Of a stretch of 9,479 nucleotides of DNA, positions 1 to 5,267 are shown piece after piece. The translations under genes and the position numbers were made by a program. Each line of letters begins with the position of its first letter. Position 1 is the first letter of the stretch. The notes beneath the pieces were generated by a model. The model saw nothing but the letters and a program-made list of their open reading frames with translations, searched no databases and was not told the DNA's origin. The DNA comes from Puniceicoccales bacterium (GTDB taxonomy: Bacteria > Verrucomicrobiota > Verrucomicrobiia > Opitutales > JAIRLG01): contig JAIRRP010000026.1 in NCBI GenBank assembly GCA_031255915.1, positions 1 to 9,479 of the forward strand. Direction: 5' to 3'.

Positions 1-266
1 ATGGTGCGATAAAGCGCCAACATCTTCCAAATACGAATCATCATCAAGGTGCTGTGCAATCCCAACATCCCGCCAGGCCCCGCATTGTAAATAAATCCAC
101 TCCAGGAAAAATTCCGAAAGCATTCCTTCAGCGGTTCCCACAAAACATCCGCCCTCGCATTTTCAAACCTCTTAAAATATACCCATTTGCCTCCACCAAG
201 AACTCCCACCTGCGGAAAGATCGTAGCCGTATCGAGGCAGAGGTAGTATCCATAGCTAAGGTCCAT
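1..266 (-). CDS. tsaB: TsaB-like protein (tRNA t6A biosynthesis), N-terminal part
   Basis: Open frame of 88 codons running off the left edge, so only the N-terminus is present. It begins MDLSYGYYLCLDTATIFP, like the opening beta strand of TsaB (ilaIDTST...csvAl), and at residues 62-80 has AGPGGMLGLHSTLMMIRIW, which aligns with the TsaB signature GPGSFTGLR. TsaB is the non-catalytic partner of TsaD in making N6-threonylcarbamoyladenosine on ANN-decoding tRNAs in the cytoplasm. The signature is diverged (S to G, FT to ML, R to H); related forms with GPGS-LGIR and a following RTW are what I recall from Verrucomicrobiota. The ATG at 266 is the only ATG before an in-frame TGA at 284-282; no clear Shine-Dalgarno is seen. 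The upstream gap is only 76 bases before a decayed IS, so the native promoter may have been affected by the insertion. The family call is from motif memory only. Confidence 0.6.
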   Translation of the reverse strand, partial: MDLSYGYYLCLDTATIFPQVGVLGGGKWVYFKRFENARADVLWEPLKECFRNFSWSGFIYNAGPGGMLGLHSTLMMIRIWKMLALYRT

Positions 267-342
267 AGGGCATGAAGCAGGTCAGCATTTTTTTATCCCG
301 TAACAATCCCAAATAACGTCCTGTAACAGAAAATTGAAATAC

Positions 343-1169
343 CCAAAGGGTGTCGTTAAATAAAAGATTAACAAAAGGAAAAGAAAGGAAAGAGGGAATG
401 GAAAAAGGATACATAGGAGACACGACCTATCAGATGAATTATGGAATAAGATGGAAAGGCTACTGCCTGGGAGAGAGGGAACAATTGGGCGACATGGCAA
501 AGATAATCGACTATTTATAAATGCAGTGTTTTGGATACTGATGATTGGGGCCCCTTGGAGAGACCTTTCGCCGGACTTTGGAGATTGGAAAAACACTCAC
601 CGTAGATTCAGCCGCTGGAGGGATCGCGGTGTGTGGAAGAATTAGTCGACAATCTATGTGGCGAGCCAGATTTAGAGTGGGTGATGATGGATGCCACGCA
701 TATCAAAATTCACCAGCACGGCACCAGAGCGAAGGGAGACAGTCAGGCAATGGCTCGCACAAAAGGAGGCTCCATACGAAATTACATGTGGCCGTAGATA
801 AGGTTGGTCATCCGCTTAAAGTCATGGCAACAGAAGGCACAGAACCGGATTGCAAGCGGGCATTGGAGTGGGTCACACCCTTAGATGCCAGTTGTCTTCT
901 CGCAGACAAAGCCTATGATTCCGATGATATCATCCTTTCCTCTCGTGGTATCGTTCCCATCATTCCGCCGAAGATCAACAGAAAATCTCAACGCCCTTAC
1001 GATAAAAATATCTACAAAAAGCGCCGCATCATTGAAAATTTTTTCCTTAAAATGAAAGAATGACGTTCCATTTCCACTCTATACTTTAAAAATATTCACT
1101 CTTTTGTTTTTGTATTCCATGTCCGTTCCATCTCTCTTTTCGCTGCTTGATTTTGATGACACACTCTAG
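343..1169 (+). mobile_element. IS5-family (IS427-like) insertion sequence, full-length but inactive
   Basis: About 827 bp, the usual length for this group. The right end is GACACACTCTAG (1158-1169) and the left end, degenerate, is CCAAAGGGTGTCGTTAAA (343-360). Intact ends seen in other copies of this window read CTAGAGGGTGTCGTCAAAA, so CTAG is the likely target duplication or the terminal bases. It encodes one transposase reading forward, broken in several places (see the pseudogene entry). Three short deletion derivatives of the same element occur at 1907, 2219 and 9009. It sits between tsaB and a toxin-antitoxin operon. Confidence 0.88.
398..1150 (+). pseudogene. IS5-family DDE transposase, frameshifted remnant
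   Basis: Reading frames joined across breaks give a recognisable IS427-group transposase: RRHDLSDELWNKMERLLPG, then GAPWRDLSPDFGDWKNTHR, then LEWVMMDATHIKIHQHGT, then LLADKAYDSDDI, then RRIIENFFLKMKE. The catalytic D (codon 690), D (905) and E (1034) codons are all still present but lie in different frames. Four lesions are visible: one base lost just after the ATG at 398 (five As where the copy at 9009 keeps six), one near 641 creating a TAG at 643, one near 770, and a TGA at 1061-1063 where the family has Trp. The frame then continues to a natural-looking TGA at 1148-1150. All three indels are single-base losses, so they could be decay or, less likely given that neighbouring genes are intact, sequencing error. 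Confidence 0.88.
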
Positions 1170-1181
1170 AATCACCCATAG

Positions 1182-1262
1182 GGTAGAGAGGGAGGATGCA
1201 TCAGGAAGACCTACAGAATTCGAAATATCGTAGAACGAGTCCATGCAATAAGCATCGCATGA
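1182..1262 (+). pseudogene. possible tail of a RelE/ParE-like toxin
   Basis: A short open frame beginning 12 bases after the IS right end contains RKTYRIRNIVERVHAISIA before a TGA. The spacing resembles the last strands of RelE/ParE-family toxins (YRI-RY-IE..-v.vl.i.H), with a frame break where the usual His-Arg would follow (a HRMM string lies in the next frame). No N-terminal part is found on the other side of the IS. This is a pattern match on about 20 residues, so it could be chance. Confidence 0.2.
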
Positions 1263-1264
1263 TG

Positions 1265-1531
1265 TCAATCTCCGTAGTGCTTAAACATCATACGAACCAG
1301 GACGATGCTTTCTTTTTTGCGCACTTCATAAACCAATCGATGCCTTATGTTCATACGTCGACTGTAGATATTTTTTATGCCGAATAATTTCTCGAATGGA
1401 GGTGGGGTTTGATAAGGATTATGGGAAATGATATCTATGAGTTGGCGCGTCTTTTCGCTCAGTCCACATTTTTTTAATTTTATGGCATCTTCCTGTGCGC
1501 GCTTCGTATAAAGAACTCTCCACATCACCAT
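1265..1531 (-). CDS. yoeB: YoeB/Txe-family toxin (ribosome-dependent mRNA interferase)
   Basis: An 88-residue protein, the usual size for YoeB. YoeB binds the ribosomal A site and cleaves mRNA; its activity is held down by the YefM antitoxin. The family core is clear: PPPFEKLFG (residues 43-51), YSRRMNIRHRLVYEV (56-70) and FKHYGD at the C-terminus. E47, R59, R65, H85 and Y86 match the positions of the E. coli YoeB active site (Glu46, Arg65, His83, Tyr84), so the toxin looks intact. The start at 1531 overlaps the end of the antitoxin by 7 bases; an alternative ATG at 1525 gives MWRVLYT, closer to the usual YoeB N-terminus, with a TGATG stop-start overlap. Either arrangement implies translational coupling. 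No good Shine-Dalgarno is seen. The gene is convergent with the IS at 343-1169. Confidence 0.9.
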   Translation of the reverse strand: MVMWRVLYTKRAQEDAIKLKKCGLSEKTRQLIDIISHNPYQTPPPFEKLFGIKNIYSRRMNIRHRLVYEVRKKESIVLVRMMFKHYGD

Positions 1532-1767
1532 GATAGAGAATCCGAACAGTCCTCTAAATTAACCGTCTCGGTGATAGCTTTAAAATCCTTCGAAGAGGAT
1601 ATTAAGTAGAGTGTTTCGTTCATGGAATTCCAATCTTCCTCAGAGAGGATAACCGTATTACCACCGCTGCGCCGCTCAATGACCACAGGTTCATGCGTGG
1701 AGCAAACGTGATTTAGAATATGGCTCAAGTCGTTTCTGGCTTTCGTGTAGGATATACTCGTCTTCAT
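1525..1767 (-). CDS. yefM: YefM/Phd-family antitoxin
   Basis: An 80-residue protein with the YefM layout: N-terminal DNA-binding half MKTSISYTKARNDLSHIL, then EPVVIERRSGGNTVILSEED (residues 27-46) and NETLYLISS, followed by an acidic C-terminal tail that in this family wraps the toxin. It neutralises YoeB and represses its own operon. The start at 1767 is preceded by AGGA 10 bases upstream. It is the first gene of a two-gene operon and overlaps yoeB. A 15-bp near-palindrome lies 20 bases upstream of the start (see 1787), where an autorepressor would bind. The pair sits in an IS-rich stretch, consistent with acquisition by transfer. Confidence 0.9.
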   Translation of the reverse strand: MKTSISYTKARNDLSHILNHVCSTHEPVVIERRSGGNTVILSEEDWNSMNETLYLISSSKDFKAITETVNLEDCSDSLSW

Positions 1768-1786
1768 GTTTTTTGGTTCCTAAATA

Positions 1787-1801
1787 GACAGGTAACATGT
1801 C
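1787..1801. promoter_or_regulatory. candidate YefM/YoeB operator
   Basis: GACAGGTAACATGTC is an inverted repeat around one central base with a single mismatched pair; it ends with ACATGT, the kind of core seen in yefM operators. It lies just upstream of the antitoxin start. On the minus strand a perfect TTGACA (1817-1812) lies 10 bases further upstream and could be a -35 box; the -10 region would then overlap the palindrome, though no good TATAAT is visible. Confidence 0.5.
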
Positions 1802-1906
1802 TTATGATTTTTGTCAAATGTTTTCATGAAAAAATGGTTTTATTTATAAGCCTACAAAAGGACTCTTGGCATGCTGAAATACCGACTCAATTCCTTTCTT
1901 TTAGGC

Positions 1907-2054
1907 CTAGAGGGTGCCGTCAAAACTAGACAGCGAACTTCTCATCTTGTTCCACTCATCTAATAGGTTATGTTTCCTATGTGTCCTCTTTTCCATTCCC
2001 TTTTTCTTTCCTCTCTTTTTCCCTTTGTTAACCTTTTTTGACGACACTTTTTAG
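1907..2054 (-). mobile_element. MITE-like deletion derivative of the IS5-family element
   Basis: 148 bp flanked by CTAG-type ends: CTAGAGGGTGCCGTCAAAA at the plus-strand left and TTTTTTGACGACACTTTTTAG at the right (the latter worn). Read on the minus strand it holds the IS left end and the start of the transposase (in-frame RTHRKHNLLDEW), then jumps directly to the last bases of the IS (TTCGCTG...). The join lies at the same place as in the copy at 2219, so the two belong to one subfamily. Confidence 0.8.
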
Positions 2055-2094
2055 TAGGGTTCTGAGATATTTTCGAGGAGTTGGATATTGGGTG

Positions 2095-2190
2095 CGCTGC
2101 CTTTGGCGGAGGAAGAAAATGAAAAGTTTCATTTTCTTCCTGCCGCAGCCCGCGTAACGGGCAGGAGCCTGGAAGGCTCCGAAGGCAGCG
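2095..2190 (-). repeat. cloverleaf repeat, copy R1
   Basis: Outer stem CGCTGCCTT (2095-2103) pairs perfectly with AAGGCAGCG (2182-2190). Inside, on the plus strand, are arm C (AGGAAGAAAATGAAA, loop AG, perfect complement at 2127-2141; extended by GCGG/CCGC with one bulge), arm B (GCCCG, loop CGTAA, CGGGC) and arm A (GGAGCC, loop TGGAA, GGCTCC). Arm order C-B-A means it lies inverted relative to the copies at 3794 and 7883. Its right flank, read on the minus strand, has CACCGTCT and GGGTTCGCTGCC, matching the flanks of those copies. It fills the 164-base gap between two IS fragments. Confidence 0.85.
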
Positions 2191-2218
2191 AACCCGATCG
2201 AGCCTTTGTAGACGGTGC

Positions 2219-2357
2219 CTAGAGGGTGTTGTCAAAAAAGGTTAACAAAGGGAAAAAGATGGAATGAAAAAAAGGACACATAAGAGGCATGATTTATCGA
2301 ATGAATTGTGGAATAAGATGAAGAGATTGCTGCTTAATTTTTGACGACACCCTCTAG
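2219..2357 (+). mobile_element. MITE-like deletion derivative of the IS5-family element
   Basis: 139 bp with perfect-looking ends CTAGAGGGTGTTGTCAAAA and TTTTTGACGACACCCTCTAG. It keeps the IS left end and the first 24 or so codons of the transposase in an intact frame (MKKRTHKRHDLSNELWNKM, from 2265), then joins the extreme right end at GCTGCTT, a string present at both ends of the lost segment, so the internal deletion probably used this short homology. It is the best preserved of the four IS-related elements. It is inserted into the flank of the cloverleaf repeat R1. Confidence 0.85.
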
Positions 2358-2469
2358 TCTTTATAAGATTTTTTTAGTGGCATACTGAAATCTAATGCTT
2401 CTAGAAATCGAGTTCCTATCATCGCTGTAAGTGCCTTCATTAAGGTCACTGCATTTAACTGTGTAATTT

Positions 2470-3453
2470 TTAAAGTATTTGGGTCAAAGGGTCATAATCT
2501 CTCATGGCCTCTTCGATGGAAATTTTAGGGATGTATCCCAGGTCTTGCTCCGCTGCGCGCTGTGAGAAGTAATGATCTTTACTGAGGGCTATGGCTAGAA
2601 ATCGCGTCATGAGGGGTTCTTGGTGATTTTTCCGCCATTGGGAAAATTTTTCTAAGAAGAATCCCGTCGTGTAGGCAGCACCAAAGGAAATAGTACGCGT
2701 GATAGAAGGGCATCTTAGGCGCTGCAGGATATCATCGATGACCGTCCAGAGGCATAGAGGTCGTTCTTGACCGATGAAATAGGCTTTGCCTCCGGGATGT
2801 CCCCGAAGGAGCGCTAGAAAGGCGAGCTCGTGGGCATGGGCCGCATTGCGAATATGGGTCATGTCTACGAAGTTTTTTCCGGAGCCTACCCGTACTAGTC
2901 GTCCAGCTCGCAGGCGCTGAAGTATACGCGGGATGAGGTGTTGATCTCTATGGCCGAAGAGAAGATGGGGCCGTAATGCGATGGTCTTGAGTGTTGCCGA
3001 ATTAGCTTTTAGGATGAGTTTTTCTGCCTGAATTTTTGTCCTGGCGTAATCGCAGAGGGGATGGGGGGAGTAGGGTAGCGATTCATCGCCATTGCGGATG
3101 GCCTTTCCGTTGAAGACGACGCACGGGGAACTGGTATAGATGCATTTTGAAACGCGGTTCTGTCGACAGGCCTCGAGTACATTGAGCGTCCCCTGGATAT
3201 TGGTGCTATCATAGAGTGTCGGATGGGATTCGATCCCTGCCTTTGATGCGATGTGGAATAGGACCTCTACGCCGCGGGTAGCTTCTAAAACGTCGGGAAA
3301 ATGTCGGATATCGCCCTTGTAGTATTCTACCGGGAGGGATAACGCAAATCGTTCTTGTCGTCCTAAAACGCGGACGTGCATATCCTGCTGCAGCAGGAGG
3401 GGCACTAAATGCTGTCCCAAAAAACCATTGCCGCCGGTGATGAGTGCTTTCAT
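2470..3453 (-). CDS. NAD(P)-dependent epimerase/dehydratase or 3-beta-HSD-like extended SDR
   Basis: A 327-residue extended short-chain dehydrogenase/reductase. The N-terminal Rossmann fold has MKALITGGNGFLG with the GxxGxxG nucleotide motif at G7, G10 and G13; YTSSP (106-110) supplies the catalytic Ser; YARTK (136-140) holds the Tyr and Lys pair; RPHLLFG (161-167) and NFVDMTHIRNAAHAH (194-208) are typical of the 3-beta-hydroxysteroid dehydrogenase/epimerase branch. The substrate cannot be read from the sequence; nucleotide-sugar, steroid or isoprenoid alcohols are all possible. The start at 3453 is chosen because GAGAAAGG lies just upstream and the Rossmann motif begins at once; an upstream extension of the frame to 3648 runs through a structured repeat and is not believable as protein. 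It stands alone, divergent from the CPBP protease. Confidence 0.88.
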   Translation of the reverse strand: MKALITGGNGFLGQHLVPLLLQQDMHVRVLGRQERFALSLPVEYYKGDIRHFPDVLEATRGVEVLFHIASKAGIESHPTLYDSTNIQGTLNVLEACRQNRVSKCIYTSSPCVVFNGKAIRNGDESLPYSPHPLCDYARTKIQAEKLILKANSATLKTIALRPHLLFGHRDQHLIPRILQRLRAGRLVRVGSGKNFVDMTHIRNAAHAHELAFLALLRGHPGGKAYFIGQERPLCLWTVIDDILQRLRCPSITRTISFGAAYTTGFFLEKFSQWRKNHQEPLMTRFLAIALSKDHYFSQRAAEQDLGYIPKISIEEAMRDYDPLTQIL

Positions 3454-3563
3454 AGCCTTTCTCGCGAAAGTGAAAAAGGGAAGCTTTAAGTCAAGGTGTT
3501 CGGAGTTGTAGGGGATTGAATTTAGGGATAAGAGGGATCTTTTTTGTGGATCGTCGCGTTTTG

Positions 3564-3649
3564 CTTGCTGTCTTTGCCATAGGCAAATGGGAATTTGCCT
3601 ATGGTGGCCCGCTTTGCGGGCGCTCCCGAAGGGAGCCAAAGACAGCAAG
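3564..3649 (-). repeat. cloverleaf repeat, copy R2
   Basis: Outer stem CTTGCTGTCTTTG (3564-3576) pairs over all 13 bp with 3637-3649. Inside lie arm C (CCATAGGCAAAT, loop GGGA, perfect 12-bp complement), then two unpaired bases TG, arm B (GCCCGC, loop TTT, GCGGGC) and arm A (GCTCCC, loop GAA, GGGAGC). Nearly every base of the 86-nt unit is paired. Its GCTGTCTTTG stem is shared with the copy at 5145, which lies in the opposite orientation. It sits upstream of the epimerase start, 110 bases away. Confidence 0.88.
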
Positions 3650-3742
3650 GCGAATGACCGATGACTTCGTCACCTTTCCAAAATACGCAGGATTCCTAAA
3701 GGGGTGATCACGCAAGCTCCTCGGAATTTCCCATAAAAGAAC

Positions 3743-3994
3743 GGGAAGATTTTTCTCTTGGGAAATGGATCACCGTCTCCGTCCAACGGGCGGGTTTGCC
3801 GCCTTTGAGCCCTTCGGGCTCTGGCCCGCTGTGCGGGCCGCGCTGAGGAAAAATAAAAGCTCCCGCTTTGTATTTTTCCTCAGCGCAAAGGCGGCAAACA
3901 GGACGTTCCTGTCCACTGGGAAAGCCATGGGCCATAGGGACATTATTTTTGCTGGTCGAGGGATGGATTTCCTTCTAGAATTTTCCATATCGTG
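3743..3994 (+). repeat. long repeat unit around cloverleaf R3 (copy 1)
   Basis: About 250 bp similar to 7832-8120. Shared blocks in order are GGGAAGATTTTT, ACCGTCTCCGT, the cloverleaf, AGGAC/AGAAC followed by TTCCTG, GGRAAAGC-ATG, then a block from CATAG through TTTCCTTCTA, ending at a GTG codon in both copies. Similarity stops right at that GTG, which is the annotated start of the CPBP gene here and of the ABC ATPase gene in the other copy. Copy 2 has some 35 extra bases between the cloverleaf and the ATG block. Confidence 0.8.
3794..3899 (+). repeat. cloverleaf repeat, copy R3
   Basis: Outer stem GTTTGCCGCCTTTG (3794-3807) pairs over 14 bp with 3886-3899. Arms in order: A (AGCCC, TTC loop, GGGCT), B (GGCCCGC, loop TGT, GCGGGCC) and C (GCGCTGAGGAAAAATA, inner AAAGC with a TCCC loop, and the matching right side ending TTTTTCCTCAGCGC). 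106 nt, the same length and near-identical outer stem and arm A as the copy at 7883; arms B and C differ with mostly compensating changes. Confidence 0.9.
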
Positions 3995-3995
3995 A
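3927..3995 (+). CDS. possible 22-residue upstream peptide
   Basis: ATG at 3927, 8 bases after GGGA, opens a short frame reading MGHRDIIFAGRGMDFLLEF and stopping at TGA 3993-3995. The stop overlaps the GTG start of the CPBP gene (GTGA), the classic arrangement for coupled translation. A similar frame lies in the other repeat unit at 8053, with consensus MxHRDxIFxGRxxDFLL. Against it being a real gene, most codon differences between the two copies change the amino acid (roughly 9 of 12), so the similarity may only reflect duplicated DNA. Treat as a candidate leader peptide. Confidence 0.25.
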   Translation: MGHRDIIFAGRGMDFLLEFSIS

Positions 3996-4987
3996 GTAAG
4001 GTGAGAGATCGAGGAATTGTACTTCGGAGCCCAAAGGGCTCAAGGGCGGCGAACCCTTTTACCGGGCAGGTGTTTTTTTTGAAAGAAATCTTGAGCTGGC
4101 GGGTCCTATTATGCCTCCATATCACTTCTCTCCTCGCGGCCGCCATCATTTCGCCGGGCATCATACGTCTTTGGGTATTTTGGAACATAAAATTTCCCAA
4201 TCGTGTGGTGACCTATATCCTGGCGAAGGGGTTTAGGGTGACCTACGATCGTATTTATCTGCTGTGTTTTGCGCTGGCGCTTCTGCCTTTCGGATGGAAA
4301 GTATTACGGAACCGAAGAGCTCTATCGTGGGTCGGTGTGGAAAAAAAGCCTGGATGGTCTTTTTTGGGAAAATTTTTTGTCATGGGGGTGGTGTTGGACT
4401 TAATCCTGATCATTGCACAGATGTTTTATTTTCCTTTTACTTTTACCCCTTGGAGTCCAGGATTGTTGAGGTTAATTCTGTGGTGTGGAATAAGTGCCTG
4501 CATGATTGCCTTTTTGGAAGAATGGTTTTTTCGTGCTTGTCTGTTGGGATCTTTATGGCGTTCCTGTGGTGAACGGGGTGCACTACTCGTAAGTGCGTTG
4601 ATTTTTGCCTATTCTCATTTTAAAATTCCGAGATCATTGGATATTCCTGTGACTGAAGTGACCTGGAGCAGCGGTTTTCTCGCCATGTACTGGCATCTCA
4701 TGGGCATTTTTAGGAATTTCGAGCTTATTCCATTCGCGATTCTCGTGGTATTAGGGGTGGTATTATCGCAATTGGTCTTGCTCTACCGCTCCCTTTTGCC
4801 GGCTGTTGGTTTTCATGCGGGTATTGTTTGGGCTCTTATGGTTTACAAGAAGTGCGTCGATGTGGAGATGTTGCCGCATCCGTTCTTGGGCACGTGGCGT
4901 TTGATGGATGCTCCGGCGACGCTTTGTGTACTCTTGGGTACGTCATGGGTACTGCGGGCCTATAGGAGAAGGGATGTCTTGCTATGA
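3992..4987 (+). CDS. CPBP (CAAX/Abi-type) intramembrane metalloprotease
   Basis: A multi-pass membrane protein of up to 331 residues with the three CPBP motifs: EEWFFR (E176, E177, R181), FAYSH (F205, H209) and the His of GFHAGI (H275). In this family these residues bind the metal and cleave within the membrane; roles range from prenyl-protein processing to bacteriocin self-protection, and the sequence does not say which. Hydrophobic helices lie around 36-60, 86-102, 125-150, 160-175, 196-208, 246-268, 270-285 and 308-322. The GTG at 3992 follows a possible leader peptide. The first 28 or so residues (RSPKGSRAANPFTGQ) come from a truncated repeat, R4, so the native start may be the TTG at 4079, preceded by GGGCAGG. 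No partner gene adjoins it on its strand. Confidence 0.87.
   Translation: MSKVRDRGIVLRSPKGSRAANPFTGQVFFLKEILSWRVLLCLHITSLLAAAIISPGIIRLWVFWNIKFPNRVVTYILAKGFRVTYDRIYLLCFALALLPFGWKVLRNRRALSWVGVEKKPGWSFLGKFFVMGVVLDLILIIAQMFYFPFTFTPWSPGLLRLILWCGISACMIAFLEEWFFRACLLGSLWRSCGERGALLVSALIFAYSHFKIPRSLDIPVTEVTWSSGFLAMYWHLMGIFRNFELIPFAILVVLGVVLSQLVLLYRSLLPAVGFHAGIVWALMVYKKCVDVEMLPHPFLGTWRLMDAPATLCVLLGTSWVLRAYRRRDVLL
4027..4070 (-). repeat. truncated cloverleaf repeat, copy R4
   Basis: Arm A survives as GAGCCC, loop AAA, GGGCTC (4027-4041), followed by AGGGCGGCGAACCC and CCGGGCAGG, matching the arm A, outer stem and flank of other copies (for example the GAACCCGATCG flank of R1). Arms B and C and the left outer stem are missing. 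It lies inside the 5' end of the CPBP reading frame and is translated there as SPKGSRAANP, the same peptide that the minus strands of R3 and R7 would give (SPKGSKAANP). Confidence 0.7.
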
Positions 4988-5003
4988 GCTTCAGGGTGTT
5001 CGT

Positions 5004-5106
5004 CCCATCGCCTTTGCGCTAAGGAAAATGCAAAGCGGGAGCTTTCATTTTTTCTTAGCGCGGCCCGCGTAGCGGGCGAGAACCCGAAGGGCTCAAAGGC
5101 GATGGG
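5004..5106 (-). repeat. cloverleaf repeat, copy R5
   Basis: Outer stem CCCATCGCCTTTG (5004-5016) pairs over 13 bp with 5094-5106. Inside are arm C (CGCTAAG...AAAGC, loop GGGA, GCTTT...CTTAGCG), arm B (GCCCGC, loop GTA, GCGGGC) and arm A (GAG..CCC, GAA loop, GGG.CTC with an AA bulge). The inner half of the outer stem (GCCTTTG) is as in R3 and R7, the distal half is different but still fully paired. The right flank, read on the minus strand, is CGCCGTCTCC and CCGGCGGG, as in R3 and R7. It begins 17 bases after the CPBP stop, where it could end transcription, though no T-run follows. Confidence 0.88.
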
Positions 5107-5144
5107 CCCGCCGGTGCGTTGGAGACGGCGCTCGGCCGGCCGCC

Positions 5145-5225
5145 GGCTGTCTTTGGATTCCAAAGGAATCGCTCGCGTAGCGAGCCACAACATGCAAATA
5201 AAATTTGCATGTTGCAAAGACAGCC
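5145..5225 (+). repeat. cloverleaf repeat, copy R6
   Basis: Outer stem GGCTGTCTTTG (5145-5155) pairs over 11 bp with 5215-5225. Arm A is GATTCC, AAA, GGAATC; arm B is GCTCGC, GTA, GCGAGC; two unpaired bases CA; arm C is CAACATGCAAAT, AAA, ATTTGCATGTTG. All stems are perfect. It is the most compact copy (81 nt) and arms A and C share almost no sequence with R3 or R7 while keeping the same shape. It lies 38 bases from R5 in inverted orientation and ends 42 bases before trxB. Confidence 0.9.
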
Positions 5226-5267
5226 AATAAAACAGCGTGAGTTTTAAAATTCGCGCTGCGTATATCT

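Noticed and set aside
54..275. A plus-strand open frame over the left edge
   Set aside because: It is the opposite strand of the TsaB-like gene and has no recognisable motif.
3454..3648. A 65-codon N-terminal extension of the epimerase frame
   Set aside because: It runs through repeat R2, and the Rossmann motif with a good ribosome binding site starts at 3453.
3708..4200. Several overlapping open frames on both strands
   Set aside because: They are translations of repeats R3 and R4 without family motifs; the CPBP gene explains the plus strand from 3992.
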